Below the pieces are notes generated by a model. The model made no database searches. It saw nothing but the letters and a program-made list of their open reading frames with translations, and was not told the DNA's origin. The translations under genes were made by a program, and so were the position numbers. Below, one piece after another: positions 1 through 12,637 of a DNA stretch of 64,000 nt (position 1 is its first letter; each line of letters opens with the position of its first letter). Origin of the DNA: Urophycis tenuis (taxonomy: Eukaryota > Chordata > Actinopteri > Gadiformes > Phycidae); contig JAXIVH010000032.1 in NCBI GenBank assembly GCA_036785325.1, forward strand, positions 1,335,669-1,399,668, written 5' to 3'.

Positions 1-319
1 GTGACAAGTCGCGGAGCCCAGTGAAGCGTCCAAGCGGCATTGTCACAAAACAAATCTGCAAACACCTCGTCCTACCCACTCCATGAGAGTAATGAAAAAA
101 GCAAAGTGTCGTCACTTTATATGTGGAGTGGCAGCAGGCTCGCTACCCCTAAAACATACACACAAACACAACCTGGGTGGCGCTGGTCCCGTAGAGACAC
201 GCCCCCCCAGCAGCACAGGGCGGAGCTTCACACGCACCACAACGATGACTGGGGGACAATGGACTGGCATACAGCCCCCCCACCCCCACCACCCCGCCCC
301 CACAGAGACTCTGACTCAC

Positions 320-1880
320 CCCTCCTCCCGCGTTCTGCTGTCTGACGTCCAGAGCGGAGGCCAGGCCCCCCAGGGCTTGGGGGTCTTCGTACTTCACGCT
401 GTAAGCACACATGGCACAGCGCAATGTGATCACAGGGATTTTCTCCACCCCCCCCCCCCCGAGCGGTTTGGGTTCACGGTGGCGCCGTGGCCACCGCCGT
501 TTCCTTTCCCGGCGCCACATTACAAATTGGGGCCGTCGCGAACATCTAGCGGCACGGACATCTAGTGCGGGTTCGCCACTGTCAAATCCCCCCCCCCCCC
601 CCCCCTCCCATCTTTGGTCCCTTCTGACGCGGGTCCCAGGCGGCGCCCGAGCCGCAGGACGGATGACGTCAAGTCCGGAGGTTCGACTTAAGGTCTCGGG
701 GTCTGACGAGTGGCAGTGGACAGTTTGGAGTCAGGGGGCTGGCTGTCTGACGACCCCGCTTCAGGTCCAGCTAAGACACCCGGCTTTGTGGGGGGGGGGG
801 GGGGGGGGTGTACTTCACGTTGCCGTATGACCAAAAAACAAAGTTGGTTTGCACATTTATGTAATACTATCACTCTAGCGCTATTCTAAGAGCATGCAAA
901 GGAAACACACACACACACACACACACACTCCTGGATGATGCGTAGGCAGTAAATGGCACTCCCCACCCCCCACCCTGTTAATGAGGAGAACCCTGGATAT
1001 CGTTCTACATCATTTATCATCTCAGTATGGACATTGGCATATGCAATCGTCATATCAATAATTCTGTAACTGTTGGACTCTTTGGTAGATGCCTCCCATG
1101 GTCAGGTGATTCACAGGGAATGATGCGGTTCAATACTCCACCGGGCGCTTACTTCTTGCGCTGGTCGGCCAGCGAGCTGCTTCGGGTCTGAGCGAACATG
1201 TCGAAGTCATCGGGGTTCCGGCAGGAGATGGCGGACAGGGTGCTGCTCACGCTGTCCATCCCCACGTCTAGAGGAGGAGCAGGAGGAGCAGGAGGAGGAG
1301 GAGGAGGAGGAGGAGGAGGAGTGAGCCGACCTAGAACTGTGACGTGTGTGACGTGCATGCATGTGTATCTGGACACCTCGTGTCTCCAATGGTAAATAGG
1401 TTGTCGGGGGGGGGGGCATGTCTATGCGTGCGGCGTCCATTTTGCCGCGCGGCCCGCTTGCGCCCCGACCCCCGCCAAGCCCACAAACCGGACGTCTCGC
1501 AGCGTTTACCCTTAAAAGGCAGTCTGTCGGACCGCCCCCCCCCCCCCTCCCTCTGGGTGTGGCTGTCCATTCATCTTCTGCCACCACGGCACCGTGGCCA
1601 AAGAGATTCTGTTTAGCCCTGAAAGCAGCCGTACACTCTTGGAGTGGAGAGGTTGTTTTTCACATGGGGGGGGGGGGGCGGCGGGGGACTTCAGGCAGCA
1701 GCAGGGGGTTGGGGGGTGGGGGGGTATGAGTTATGTAGTGGGAAAGTTTTTCTTTTTAGTCGCCAGATTAGGAGCCATTTTTGCATTCTGCGGCCTTTCC
1801 AGTGTCAGGTCTGCAGAGACCCACCGTGAGTTATGAGCTCTGGGCAGAACTTGAGCGCCAGGGTGCTGGTGTGTGTGCTG

Positions 1881-1942
<62 letters not shown>

Positions 1943-2294
1943 AGTATGTGTGTGTGCACATGAAACCGGATGCTGGACCGACAACATATTTACTTCTGGT
2001 ACATCTGGCACCACAACACCACAAACACCTACACCTATCGCTCCACTGTGCGCGTCGCTAACTCGGTACTTACTGAGGCCGTCCAGTGCCGATGACAGCG
2101 TGGTGGCGGTGGTGGCGGCGGTGGCGGCAGCGGTGGCGGCGGTGGTGGAGGGGGGCGGGGGGGCGGCGGGGAGGCGAGGCCGCGGCAGCGGCGGCGGTGG
2201 GGGGGCTGGCGGCAGCGGCGGCCCTCGGGGTGACCACGGCGGGGGAGCCGGGACCCAGGTCGATCAGGTTGTCGTCTGTGGCCCCGCCCAACGT
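320..2294 (-). CDS. tom1l2: TOM1L2-like, partial: three exons of the C-terminal half
   Basis: Three minus-strand exons are visible: 2074-2294, 1153-1267 and 320-398, each with AG acceptor and GT donor. They encode, in order, a stretch with DDNLIDLGPGSPAVV, then DDFDMFAQTRSSSLADQRK, then VKYEDPQALGGLASALDVRQ. This is the clathrin/ubiquitin-binding linker of TOM1L2, an endosomal VHS-GAT adaptor. The last two junctions keep phase (1, then 2). The exon at 2074-2294 does not: its 5' part reads in one frame, while its last codons (TLSSALDGL, like SLSSQLAGL of the family) need another. A one-base change in the C/G-rich middle, real or a sequencing error, is implied. No VHS or GAT exon is found to the right, although DRC3 lies head-to-head as in human. 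The 200-N gap may hide them. The C-terminal end lies beyond the left edge. Confidence 0.85.
904..928. repeat. (AC)n microsatellite
   Basis: Short pure AC dinucleotide tract in a TOM1L2 intron. Confidence 0.9.
1268..1320. repeat. (GGA)n trinucleotide repeat forming an acceptor tract
   Basis: Read on the minus strand this is a (CTC)n tract that runs directly into the CTAG acceptor of the TOM1L2 exon ending at 1267, so the microsatellite itself is the polypyrimidine tract. Confidence 0.8.
1882..1940. repeat. (GT)n microsatellite
   Basis: About 29 GT units, in a TOM1L2 intron. Confidence 0.95.
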
Positions 2295-3199
2295 CTGGGG
2301 AGGGGGAGGGACGGGGGGGGGCACTCGGTGACTGATGGAAGAGCAGGGTCTCGCGGGGGGGGCGGAGCTTCTCGACAGCGGAGTGTTTGATTTGAAGACA
2401 CGCGGGCAGCGGTTACCAATCGCCAATGACACAACCGATGTGTGGGAGGTTTGTGGACGCATTTGTAGGCGTGGACGTCAAAGGATGCGAAGAGACCTCA
2501 AGGTGTGTTGACTGACTGGTCCAATGGGAGCCTAGTTAACCCACTAGTGCACATCTTGGCGACCGTGGGTGATGCAAATCATACATAACGTCCTCCAGTG
2601 GGGGAGAGGGAGGGAGCTACCTCTCGGTGCAAGGTGACTTTCCACAAAGTGTGTTCAATTAAACAGCAAAGAAGGTTATATCAATCAGTGGTAATGCCGT
2701 TAGGATTCATCTATCCACGACAATAACCGCGCGGATGACGATGTAAGGGGTTGGTGCGTGCTCGTGATGACTTCGAAGACGCTCCCTCCCTTGTGCGGGA
2801 ACAGAAATCAATCTCAATTAGCAGACGCGTTCATCTGAAGCAACTTAAAGTGACTTTTCTGTTGTTGTTGTTGTTGTTGACGATATCGTCCCTAATGAAA
2901 ATAAATGAGCACGTGGGGGCTAGGCATCTTGCTCAACAAGGCCTGCAGGTGGACTGCAGCAAACGGGATTCGCACCCAGAGCCAGCCACACACACGCACA
3001 CACGCACACGCACCCACCCACCCACCAGCGGAAGAAGGGAGAGACTATGATAATCCAAGATGGCAGACCAACAGAGAGACTAGTTCACAGTTGGTGGTTG
3101 TAAGCCAAGCGTTAGGGTCTTGTCTTGCCAATCCTTCCAACTGGGAGCCGACCAAGAACAAGGTTGTCAGGGAGAGGACAGACACCAAGCAGGGAGGCA

Positions 3200-3242
<43 letters not shown>

Positions 3243-3647
3243 GGGGGGGGGGGGGGCCCACTCTGTCACCAGACGCTCGCCATATGGGTCCAAACGCCCA
3301 TCGCCCGTTTTAAAAAGAGGAACAACAACAACAACAACAACGAGGTGTTGACGTGAATCATTGTCACTGCGGCCGGGGACACAGCCCTGTGGCTGGGCCG
3401 CACTGCTCCGTACTGCACTTGCCTCCATCACACGGGGCTGATACGAGTGAATCAGCCCCATCAGACAGTCATGGCTGGGGGGGGGGGGGTAAACCAGAAT
3501 GTTTGATCGCGGCTCACGCTACGGGCGGGCGTTGACTGTAAATAGCAGACGAACGGTCTTCTCCCCGGGTTAATATGATTAGCGCGAAGCTGTGCGCGCA
3601 TGCCGGTTTCGCTCCCTGCAACGTCGCGCGCAGAGGGGGGGGGGGGC

Positions 3648-3678
<31 letters not shown>

Positions 3679-3791
3679 TCAACGAGTTCAGCGTTTCCAA
3701 CGGTCCAACATTTGACTGCCAAACGCCGCGCGTCACGCAGCTATTCAAGCAAATAAAGCGGTGACACGAACACACGGGGAGCGTTTCTAAT
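2295..3791. other. No gene seen; homopolymers and simple repeats
   Basis: Intronic or intergenic sequence left of the gap. It holds (GTT)n near 2860, a CA-rich tract near 2990-3025, a near-pure G run of about 57 at 3200-3256, (AAC)n near 3321-3341 and (GT)n at 3649-3675. No exon of TOM1L2 or any other gene was recognised on either strand. Confidence 0.7.
3200..3256. repeat. Poly-G run of about 57 bases
   Basis: A G homopolymer interrupted by a single T at 3242. It is the longest of many G/C runs in the window and a likely site of length error. Confidence 0.9.
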
Positions 3792-3991
3792 NNNNNNNNN
3801 NNNNNNNNNNNNNNNNNNNNNNNNNNNNNNNNNNNNNNNNNNNNNNNNNNNNNNNNNNNNNNNNNNNNNNNNNNNNNNNNNNNNNNNNNNNNNNNNNNNN
3901 NNNNNNNNNNNNNNNNNNNNNNNNNNNNNNNNNNNNNNNNNNNNNNNNNNNNNNNNNNNNNNNNNNNNNNNNNNNNNNNNNNNNNNNNNNN
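3792..3991. other. Assembly gap, 200 N
   Basis: Exactly 200 N. The round number suggests a placeholder for a gap of unknown size. The missing 5' exons of TOM1L2 could lie here. Confidence 0.97.
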
Positions 3992-4324
3992 GTGAATTTG
4001 CATTGGCTAAAGAGACTAACATGCTAAAACGATTCACCAGTAGAAAGCAGTAGGATGAGGAAGACCTGGACACTGTCGTCACCGGCACGGCGCAGCACTC
4101 GCGTGTTTCACACGCAGGCATCTGGAGTGACGTGGCGTTAACACAGTGGATTTCTGAACGTGCCGGCCCACTCATTGTTCGCTGTCTTGCCCCCGCGCCG
4201 GTCCAGCCGGGCGCGTCACATGGGTGCAGAGGGTGCCAGAGTGTGCCATTCTCCGTCAACAAAGCCACAAATCTCCATCCTGTCCTGATCCACGGCCTCC
4301 GCCTGCTCCACTCACTTCTCTTCA

Positions 4325-4549
<225 letters not shown>

Positions 4550-4559
4550 ACGGTAACCC

Positions 4560-7500
4560 TTTCTGCACGGGGCCCAGGACTTAATCAGGTTTTTTTTTTG
4601 GGGGGGGGGGGGGGGGTTTTTAAACACACACACTCTCGTTGTTTTCGGTTTCTACCCGTATTTGACTCGCCCTTCCCTTTACTATAAAACTACTCAGACA
4701 GACACTCGAACTCCAATGGAGAGCACGTGGAAAAGATTATAAACGGCCATTCATGTTGTACCATTACAAGAATGAATACACAGCTTATAATATGAGATGC
4801 ATGTTGTGCCCAATATAACGCGGCCGCTGATTCACTACGCAGAGCAAAACCATTTGTCAATAATTTACAGCATAATATGTGGTATAATTTTGCAGATACA
4901 CATTGCTGGGAATATGGGTCAATGAACCTCAGGACCACTTAGCTGATCACCAGACACGCTGGCTCATCAATTGAGCTATAGCATCTTTAGCCTAACCTTC
5001 TGTCGGTGGGTTAATGTCGATGACTGAAATAATCGACATTGTGAAATGAATCACTGATTAAGTGGATGTTAGCCTGCTTACTGTAGTACGCTAGTGGACA
5101 GGGAGGCCCTGCTGAAAGTGTGCCTTATCGACAAAAAAAATCGTACCATATCCATATCATACATACAGCTCTCCAACTGCTGTGAAAGTCAAGACCACGC
5201 GGCGGTGCAGAGTGCACCGTGTTCGGCCAAGGACCTGACACACGCACCCTTTCTGTCTGTATTACAAGTTGTGCTTTGGTGCTGTGCCGTTGTGGCGGGG
5301 GCCATCTTGCATGACTTGGCACACAGCAGCTTGTCAGTGGGTGACAATGAGGGCACACCCTGACCAGGTCCCACCACACTGAACGGCCGGTCCTGAATGC
5401 CAAAGACACAACAATGTCCTCACCCCCCCAAGAGCCGTCCGCCTGTCTCCATTAAATTACCCCCGAGGTCATGACTAACAGATACTGTTATGGCTCACCC
5501 GGACCCATAAATACCTCCCACAAACAGGTTACACCGTCTCGATGGAAATGCGCCGAACCAAAGCGGCCATTCATTGCGTTATCGCCATGCAAATGTATTT
5601 TGAGCATTCCAGATATGTTTAGGTGTGTTCTCATAAACTTGGCACAGTCTGGTTAGTGGCTGGTGATTCATGAATTTCTCTAATCCAACAAATGCAACTG
5701 TAAACAATGGCATCTCTTCATTCCCTCTCAGTTCTATCTATTCAGCCATTCAAATTAGTTTTTTTTATTGGATGAATCATGCAAACTCAATCCATAACTA
5801 AATCAGGGGGACGCTGTCACTCTCAATGCCTGTTGATGCCCACTGACCTTTCTCAGAGCCCACTCCACAGCCTGTGATCAAAATGTGCCACATTGCAAAC
5901 AGTAATGGGAACAAGATACTGTGACATGATGAAAGAGTCATCATCATCATCATCATCATATAACCAAGGACATTGTGATTACCTTACATCACTACCCAGA
6001 CAGCAGCCGAACATCTTCAGCTGTATGCGGTATGCTTTACCTCATTCACGAGACACAGCGTTTCAAAGCGTTCTGTATAATGTCTGACAGCACCTTAGAA
6101 ACAGTTGGGAAATGGTGAGCAATGACAGTGAAAACACAAACAAATATAACATTTGTTGTGAGGTTACACTGTGGTTGGGTTATCGTCAAGCATGTTTTGC
6201 ACACGAAATCAGCACACCCAATGACCTCGATGACACATCGGAGCCTAGGGTTTGCGACAGTCCGGCTGAGGTACTTCCAATTCAAAACACAGGAAATACT
6301 GCTTGGACAGAGCTCCAACATGTCCAAAGTTTGTTTAAACAGGTGCACTCACCTAAACCAAAATAGCCTATTTTTTTTGGTAAACAGGGAAAAACAAAGT
6401 GATTTCAAATAAGCATAAAAACATCTTAAGAGACATTTTTAAAGGCATTAAAACAGGAGAAATAGAGGGCACATCCCAGCCAATGCACATCACGACTAGC
6501 CGACCTTATCCCCGTGAGAATACTGGGAGGGAGGACAGAGGAATGTACATAACTAGCTTTTTACACAGTTACAGATCTATTGCGAGATTACCATAATATC
6601 CCAGACTTCTTGACATCAATTACCTTCCATGAATTCCAGTCAAAGTGCTGCAAAGCCTTATAAAGAAACATTGCATGCCTTATGAAAGTTATTGTGGGTG
6701 AGAAAAATAACTGGAATGCAGAGGCCCCAAAACAACCCAGTTAATCTGTCTGCTGTAAAACATCAAGCATGTTTTGCCAGACTGCATTCTGTGTCACACT
6801 TAGGGGGTTTAATCCCCCCATAAAGGCCATAATCAATGTAAGCTTGTGAAGTCATGACGTTTAACCACGTCTCTAGGAGAAGTTACAATAACACACACAA
6901 TTGCGCAACAAACTAACACAAGGCGTCTGGTTAGTGTCCACTTTAAAACAACTACATTTTGTTTTGATGCGACATCGCCAACCCACTAAAACATAAAGGC
7001 GACCGTTCGCATCTAGCTAGCCGACGGTCGTTAGCAAAACTAGCAGAGTACCGCTAGCTTTGATGTTGCCTCCTTATAGCATCCTTTTTTTGTTTACTCC
7101 GTTTTACCTCTCGGTATCCAAGCACCACAAAGTGTACACACGTCATTGTCCCAGTCTTACCTACACATTGGCCCACGGGAGTGCTGTACGGATTGCCCAG
7201 TAAAAAGTCCATCTTCACAACAAACAATCCGTCTGGGAATGACAGCAGCTGAGGTGGAGAGACGACGTCCTGGTCCCACCCTCCGTGTTGCTATTGGCAG
7301 ATCCTTAAAGTTTAATACGGCGTGCTTATTTCAATGTCAGGTCATTTATCAAAGTGTTCAGCAAATGTTGACAAATGGTATGTGTACTATGCAAATCTAA
7401 TGTGTGTGTATTAGATGTTACATGTGTGTGTATACGTATTTATAATTAGGCGTGCTGTTGTCGCTACACTACACTACTACGATGATAGCTGCTTTTTTTG

Positions 7501-7780
7501 TTTTTGCAATAGATTTTTGCAATGAGCATAAACTGACACATTACCCAGACAGTGACTTGATTTAACAAACCGTTATACTTAAAAAAAATAAAATAACAAA
7601 AGAAAAATATCAGTCGATTACAATGCATTTTACTCGATAGGCCTAAATATGTTTAATAATTGTATACTATGTATACTATGTAGGGATTTCTTGTATTATT
7701 TGATTGTGTTATTTGCGTGTTGTTCCAGTCAGCCTACATCAACAGCTCAATGAACAGTCCATTGAACGCAGCACAGACGT
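4560..7780. other. No gene recognised
   Basis: Largely non-repetitive, moderately AT-rich sequence upstream of DRC3. There is a G run near 4600 and a (CAT)n tract at about 5939-5959. No TOM1L2 VHS-domain exon and no other conserved protein was found. The first TOM1L2 exon and a shared head-to-head promoter with DRC3 would be expected here but could not be placed. Confidence 0.6.
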
Positions 7781-7785
7781 ATCCC

Positions 7786-7798
7786 GTTGCTAAGCGAC
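7786..7798 (+). promoter_or_regulatory. Candidate RFX X-box upstream of DRC3
   Basis: The 13-base GTTGCTAAGCGAC, about 183 bp before the DRC3 start codon, fits the X-box pattern GYTRYC-N1-3-RRHNAC with one mismatch. RFX factors drive ciliary genes through X-boxes, and DRC3 is an axonemal gene. The sequence match is seen directly; function is inferred. Confidence 0.45.
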
Positions 7799-7980
7799 AG
7801 ATACACACATCGCGTTGCGACTTTAAGTCCAACACGTAGAACTGTGGCGAGAAGTATCTATTCAGAATAAGCTACAATTCAACCAGTTGGTGTCGTCATT
7901 CCCCCTCAAACGAAAACAGATATAACAGCGGATAGAATCGACAAGATTGTAGCCTTAATCAAATCAACCTAAGGCGCAAC

Positions 7981-10900
7981 ATGATCAGGCTTTTCGGTAA
8001 AGTGGAACACGGTGTGATGGACGAGAAGATGCTGCAGGATGCAGTAGAGGAGCAAGGCCCCAAAGAAGAAGCAGGGCAGATCTCAAAGGAAGAGGGCATC
8101 AAATTCAATGCTGTCCTCCAACTACGCCTGGAATACAAAAGTATGTAAACAAATACATCAAATAATGAATAAAGGCTAAAGTGTGTGCTCATTTGAGTTG
8201 AGGTAACTCAAAAATTGTACTGTCACCGTTTTTTTTTACAGACATCCTAAAGATTGAGCATTTATGGGAGTTCACATCCCTTACTAAACTGCAGCTGAAT
8301 AACAACTTCATACAGAAGATTGAGGGACTAGCAAGTCTTACTAATATTACATGGCTCGGTAAGTTTTTCTTGTTTCATTTATAGATTCTAAACATAACAA
8401 AAATGAATCAATGCCTATATGCTGAGACATATACATGTTCCCCATGGCTCTGTCAGATCTGTCATTCAACCTCATAGAGAAGATAGAAGGTCTGGAGACC
8501 TTAACAAAGCTGGAAGATCTAACTCTGTACAACAACAGGATCTCCTGCATCGAGAACATGGACACACTCAATAACCTCACCTTTTTCGCCATTGGAAACA
8601 ACTGCCTGGAACAGTTAGATAATGTAAAAAACATCCTATTTCCTGTGATGCCTGCATGTTTCAAATACCTTCTGGAGATGCTAGTATTGAATAGTAAAAA
8701 AATGGCCTAGGATGATTCGAAATATATCTATTGATTCCCTAGGTTATGTATCTGAGAAGGTTTAAGAACCTGCATACCCTCAACCTGGCTGGAAACCCTC
8801 TTTCTAAAGAGGAGAACTACAAACTCTTCATCGCTGCATACCTTTCAGATTTAGCGTATCTGGATTACCGGTTACTCAATGAAGAAACTGCATTGGTAAG
8901 CACTGTGGTTAGCTAAATATACAGAAATCACAAAAAAGCAGATTGGCATTTGCTTCAGCGGTGACCAGATAATCTGTCTTGTTCAACGGTGGCCTGATAA
9001 GATCACTGTGATTTGAATTGAGAAACACACACAAAAAATGGCCGTACACAGTGAGAACGATTTGCAAGAAATTCTGAATTGACTGCATCTCAATCCTTTG
9101 ATTTCGGTTGCCCGGTGTCTTGTGTCTTTACAGAGAGAGCAGGCGGAATACCAAAACACCATTGTGGAGATACAACACAACGAGTTGCAGACACTAAAGG
9201 CCTTGGAAGCCGAGCAGAACCGGGAAAATGAATTACAGCAACATATGGTAATGTATATTATATGACCCGTTGCATCGTCCTGCATTCCCCATTGAAACTT
9301 TCATGTTGACCTGGCCCTTTTTCTGGGGTTTTCAGGAGGCCTTCGTGGAGTACCTTGATGGCTCCCATCTGTTTGACAGCATGTTCGCCGAAGACCCAGA
9401 AGCACAGAAACTGGGCCAGCTGCCAGGAGTGGCGGACCTTCTGCAGACATATCTTTAATTCATTAACGTCATTGATGGCTTCATCATCGCATTTTTTTTC
9501 ATGACTTGTGACACCAACTGATGATGGAATTCAGTCAGATAATGTTTCTTTTTTAATTGTTTTATCTCCTTTATTTTGTTTACTAGATATTGTATTGATA
9601 TATGGTTTAACACTCGTGAACTGAAGTACCTTATAGCTTTGTCCATTTTGTTTAGATTAGAATTTTGTTTGATTTTGAAATGTGTACTCACCTGACGTCC
9701 AGCGTGATGTAGCTCAAAGTTCTCCTTGACTCCTTGATGTCCTCACGTTCGAGAACCAGGTGGTTGGTCTCTGCGTACAAATGTTCAACAGCGGCATGGT
9801 CGAGCAGAAGCTGAGGGAGGCGGAGGTCAACGCTTTCTTCGGTGCCCTTCGAGAGGCTGTCGGTGACAAGCAGCAGCGCTCGGCGCGGCTGGTCGCAGAC
9901 TTCGAGAAGCACCAGAAGAAGGTGAGCCGGAAGCAGGGTGGGTTGAACCGGGACCTCGCTGGCTGTAGATATCACCATGGATACCGTTTTTGTTTTTGAG
10001 GATCCAATGATCGTTTTGCTTGCCAATCGTCAATCCAGAAGTATTGACACCTGACGATTCATTGTAGCCCTGGATTGATTGAGAGATTAAGAGTACATAG
10101 GAATGTTTTTTAAAGGTGTAATCCTATTGGCCAGCCATATCACAGGTAATCAATCGGCTTTATGCTGCCTCCACTGTGGCTGATGTTGTTTTATATGAAA
10201 CCAGGTGCTCAAGTGTTTGATTCCCATGTTGTCTGACAATGCATGGATTATCACTTACTTTACATTGTTACACCAAAGTTGATCACCGTATTCCTCCCAT
10301 ATCTGCTCAGGATCCTAATACACAAACTAGCATAGTAATATCCTAATATACTAACCACCCTGTAGAGGATACTGGATATGCAGCAGGTTGAAGATGCGGC
10401 CCAGCAGAAAGCTCAGGTGACCCGGTACAGGACGGACATCAAGACACTTCATGACAGCTGCATGCTCCTGGAGCTGCAGCTAGTGGACCAGCTGGAGGTT
10501 GGTTTTGGTTTGCATGGGAAGGAAAGCTCTGATGGTTCGGAGAGGCTTGTGATTAAAGTAGCACTGGGTGGATAAAAAGGCAATTCAAATTCAAATTCAA
10601 ATTTAGTTTAAAGGTAAGGAAGAATTTAGTCAGATGTTTTGGAAGGCTTTGGGGAATGGGTTGAATATCTTATTGAATATCTTAAGTAGGCTGTTCTACT
10701 TTAGACCTATAAGAATAATGATTTTAATGTTTTACATTTTTAATGTTGGGAATTGTTCAATAATCTTGATTTTGCCATTTCTGTTGCAGGAGATTATTAA
10801 AGAATTTGAGAGAAACATCACAGATATGGTTGGCAGCTTCATTGAAACAGTTCAAGGACTATATCCTTTACGTACTCTACATACTACAGGATACAGTCGT

Positions 10901-12118
10901 CTTCATCATGCAACAGCACCACCATTTCAAGAACGGGTCTTGAATCTGAATTAGAACTCAACTTCTGATTGGCTGGTTTCTTTGACCAATGAACACATTC
11001 GCTCAGTGTCGGGATCTAGAGAACCATCACCATGAGAAGATCAAAGACATCGCCATGGCAACCTTGGAGAGGGTTGCCAAGAACGAGGTGGAGGAAGACC
11101 TGCCTGACGATGTCAGAGTGGTCAGTGTTTTAGATTGTAGTAAGGGTCAGTTACTTACAGTGTACTGTACAAATCAGACCTTAGATTCATATGTAAAGAT
11201 TTGTTTGTCCGTCTGATGGCAGGCAAGCTCACATCTGGGTGAACGGGGCCTTTCACTTTCTTTGCGTGATATTTGTTTCCACCAATCATGTTGCTGGAGG
11301 CGGGATCTCAAAGCAGATAATTGGAAGACAGAAATTAGGCCAGCAGTAGTCATCTGTAAAGAAGTGTCTGGAAAGGCTTCAAAAAGAAAAAGCACTCATA
11401 TCAGCTTCTGAAAGCCTCATCCACTCACTAGTTTCCCTCTGCAGTATATCTCTGTTACGAAACATGGAAACATTGCAGAAGTGAGCCGGTTGCAGCTTTT
11501 GATTTCCCGTTCCGGCTCTGTGTGGTCTCCGACCAGAGGTTCTGCTGTAACATAGTCAGAGTGCTGGATCCCATAGTACTAACAATGTCATATGATCAGT
11601 GTTTTACTTTGGGACAACAGACATTGTTGGAGTGGTCAGCAGTAGTGGTGATGGTGGCGTCCCAGTAGTGCTGACCACAACACTGCCAATAGTGTTTTGT
11701 AACATAAAACCAGACCCCCTTCCAGCAAGACACCACCTATTTTTGGTCTCTTGCAGTTATTTGTGGACAAGGAAACTGTCATGAATGCAGTGAGTGCCTC
11801 TCACGACACCCACATGTTGAAGATTGACAATCGAGAGGACAAGCTGGTGACGCGCATCAAAGCCTGGATGATGACCCTCATTAAAAGGGTACACTTACAT
11901 CCCAATTTTATGAAACGATTGAATGAGTTCAGTTCAATGGGAATGGATGGTCATTTGCTTCTGCTCTTTGTGCATGACTGAAGATCCAGGATGAGGAAGT
12001 ACGGCGGAATCGGAAGTGCATTTCAGAGATCCAGAATTACACGCAACATCTGAGGAATCAGCTGGAGCAAGTGCTGCACCATGAGCAGCAAGGCAACCAG
12101 GGTCAAAGTGCTTCATAA
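7981..12118 (+). CDS. drc3: DRC3/LRRC48, dynein regulatory complex subunit 3
   Basis: Twelve exons: 7981-8140, 8242-8358, 8457-8623, 8743-8895, 9134-9247, 9336-9448, 9747-9921, 10366-10497, 10790-10860, 10997-11120, 11757-11888, 11984-12118. Phases agree throughout and give about 530 residues (human about 523). The N-terminal third holds leucine-rich repeats (LQLNNNFIQKIEGL, LDLSFN-type and LTLYNNRIS motifs) and an LRR cap. The rest is coiled coil with family landmarks such as HLFDSMFAEDPEA, ITDMVGSFIE, AQCRDLENHHHEK and SHDTHMLKIDNRED. DRC3 is part of the nexin-dynein regulatory complex that controls ciliary and flagellar beating. Introns 6 and 9 only make sense as AT-AC introns of U12 type; read through, intron 6 would give a stop right after LLQTYL. 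Exon 1 is chosen for the ATG at 7981, in frame with the first LRR. Confidence 0.95.
9449..9746 (+). other. AT-AC U12-type intron 6 of DRC3
   Basis: The intron starts ATATCTTTAA after exon 6 and ends CTCAC before exon 7. A branch-site-like TCCTTGAC at 9723-9730 places the branch A about 17 bases from the 3' end, as in minor-spliceosome introns. Splicing here gives LLQTFENQVVGLCVQMF, which aligns without gaps with human LLETYKDKFVIICVNIF (recalled). No GT donor is available. Confidence 0.85.
10861..10996 (+). other. AT-AC U12-type intron 9 of DRC3
   Basis: The 5' end ATATCCTTTA is an exact match to the U12 AT-AC donor consensus, and the 3' end is AC at 10995-10996. TTCTTTGAC ends at 10985, putting the branch A about 12 bases before the exon. 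The junction reads VQG-LFAQCRDLE, matching VQSLMAQCRDLE of the family. Confidence 0.88.
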
Positions 12119-12243
12119 ACATTTATACATATTATTGTGTTGCATTGTGTTTGAGTTGTATTTCACTCTCCTCAAATGATCAAATATTGCATTGCTAGTG
12201 TAAATTAAAGTTTTTGATGTCTTCCTCATTTTTCGCATTTAAT

Positions 12244-12249
12244 AATAAA
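12244..12249 (+). terminator. DRC3 poly(A) signal candidate
   Basis: AATAAA about 125 bp after the DRC3 stop codon. Confidence 0.6.
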
Positions 12250-12637
12250 TGTATTAAACTAATACATTTTCAACTTTATTAGTAGTTAGGCTTGGGTTAT
12301 ATTAGCACTCATCTCAATTTTATTAGGATCAATATTGCTACTGGAACGTACTGTTGTGACTCACTACAAACTATCCAATGAGGATCTTGTTCGTACATGG
12401 GATACAGCTCACCAGCCAATGAAAATTAGCGAAGCTGTATTATCAAATGCGACGTCTCACTTTTAGCAGCCAGCCCCATGGAAAGCTAAATCGAGTTAGA
12501 ACCAGGTTTCGGACTTGGACATTTCTTACCTTATTAACCCCACTGGCTGTCAGTCATTGACATTCCCAGTGTTGGGTTGCTCTCCCGGTAGGTTCATGAC
12601 TGTTGCAGTGGCTGACACTCATACGTTAGCGTTTATA

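Noticed and set aside
1833..2390. Plus-strand frame over the GT tract and GGC-rich stretch
   Set aside because: Shadow of the TOM1L2 exon on the opposite strand and of a GT microsatellite.
9336..9460. Premature stop in DRC3 exon 6
   Set aside because: The stop lies in an AT-AC intron. Splicing at ATATCT and CAC restores the conserved protein.
12119..12637. ATPAF2 between DRC3 and GID4
   Set aside because: Only about 520 bp separate the two coding regions and no ATPAF2 sequence is seen on either strand.
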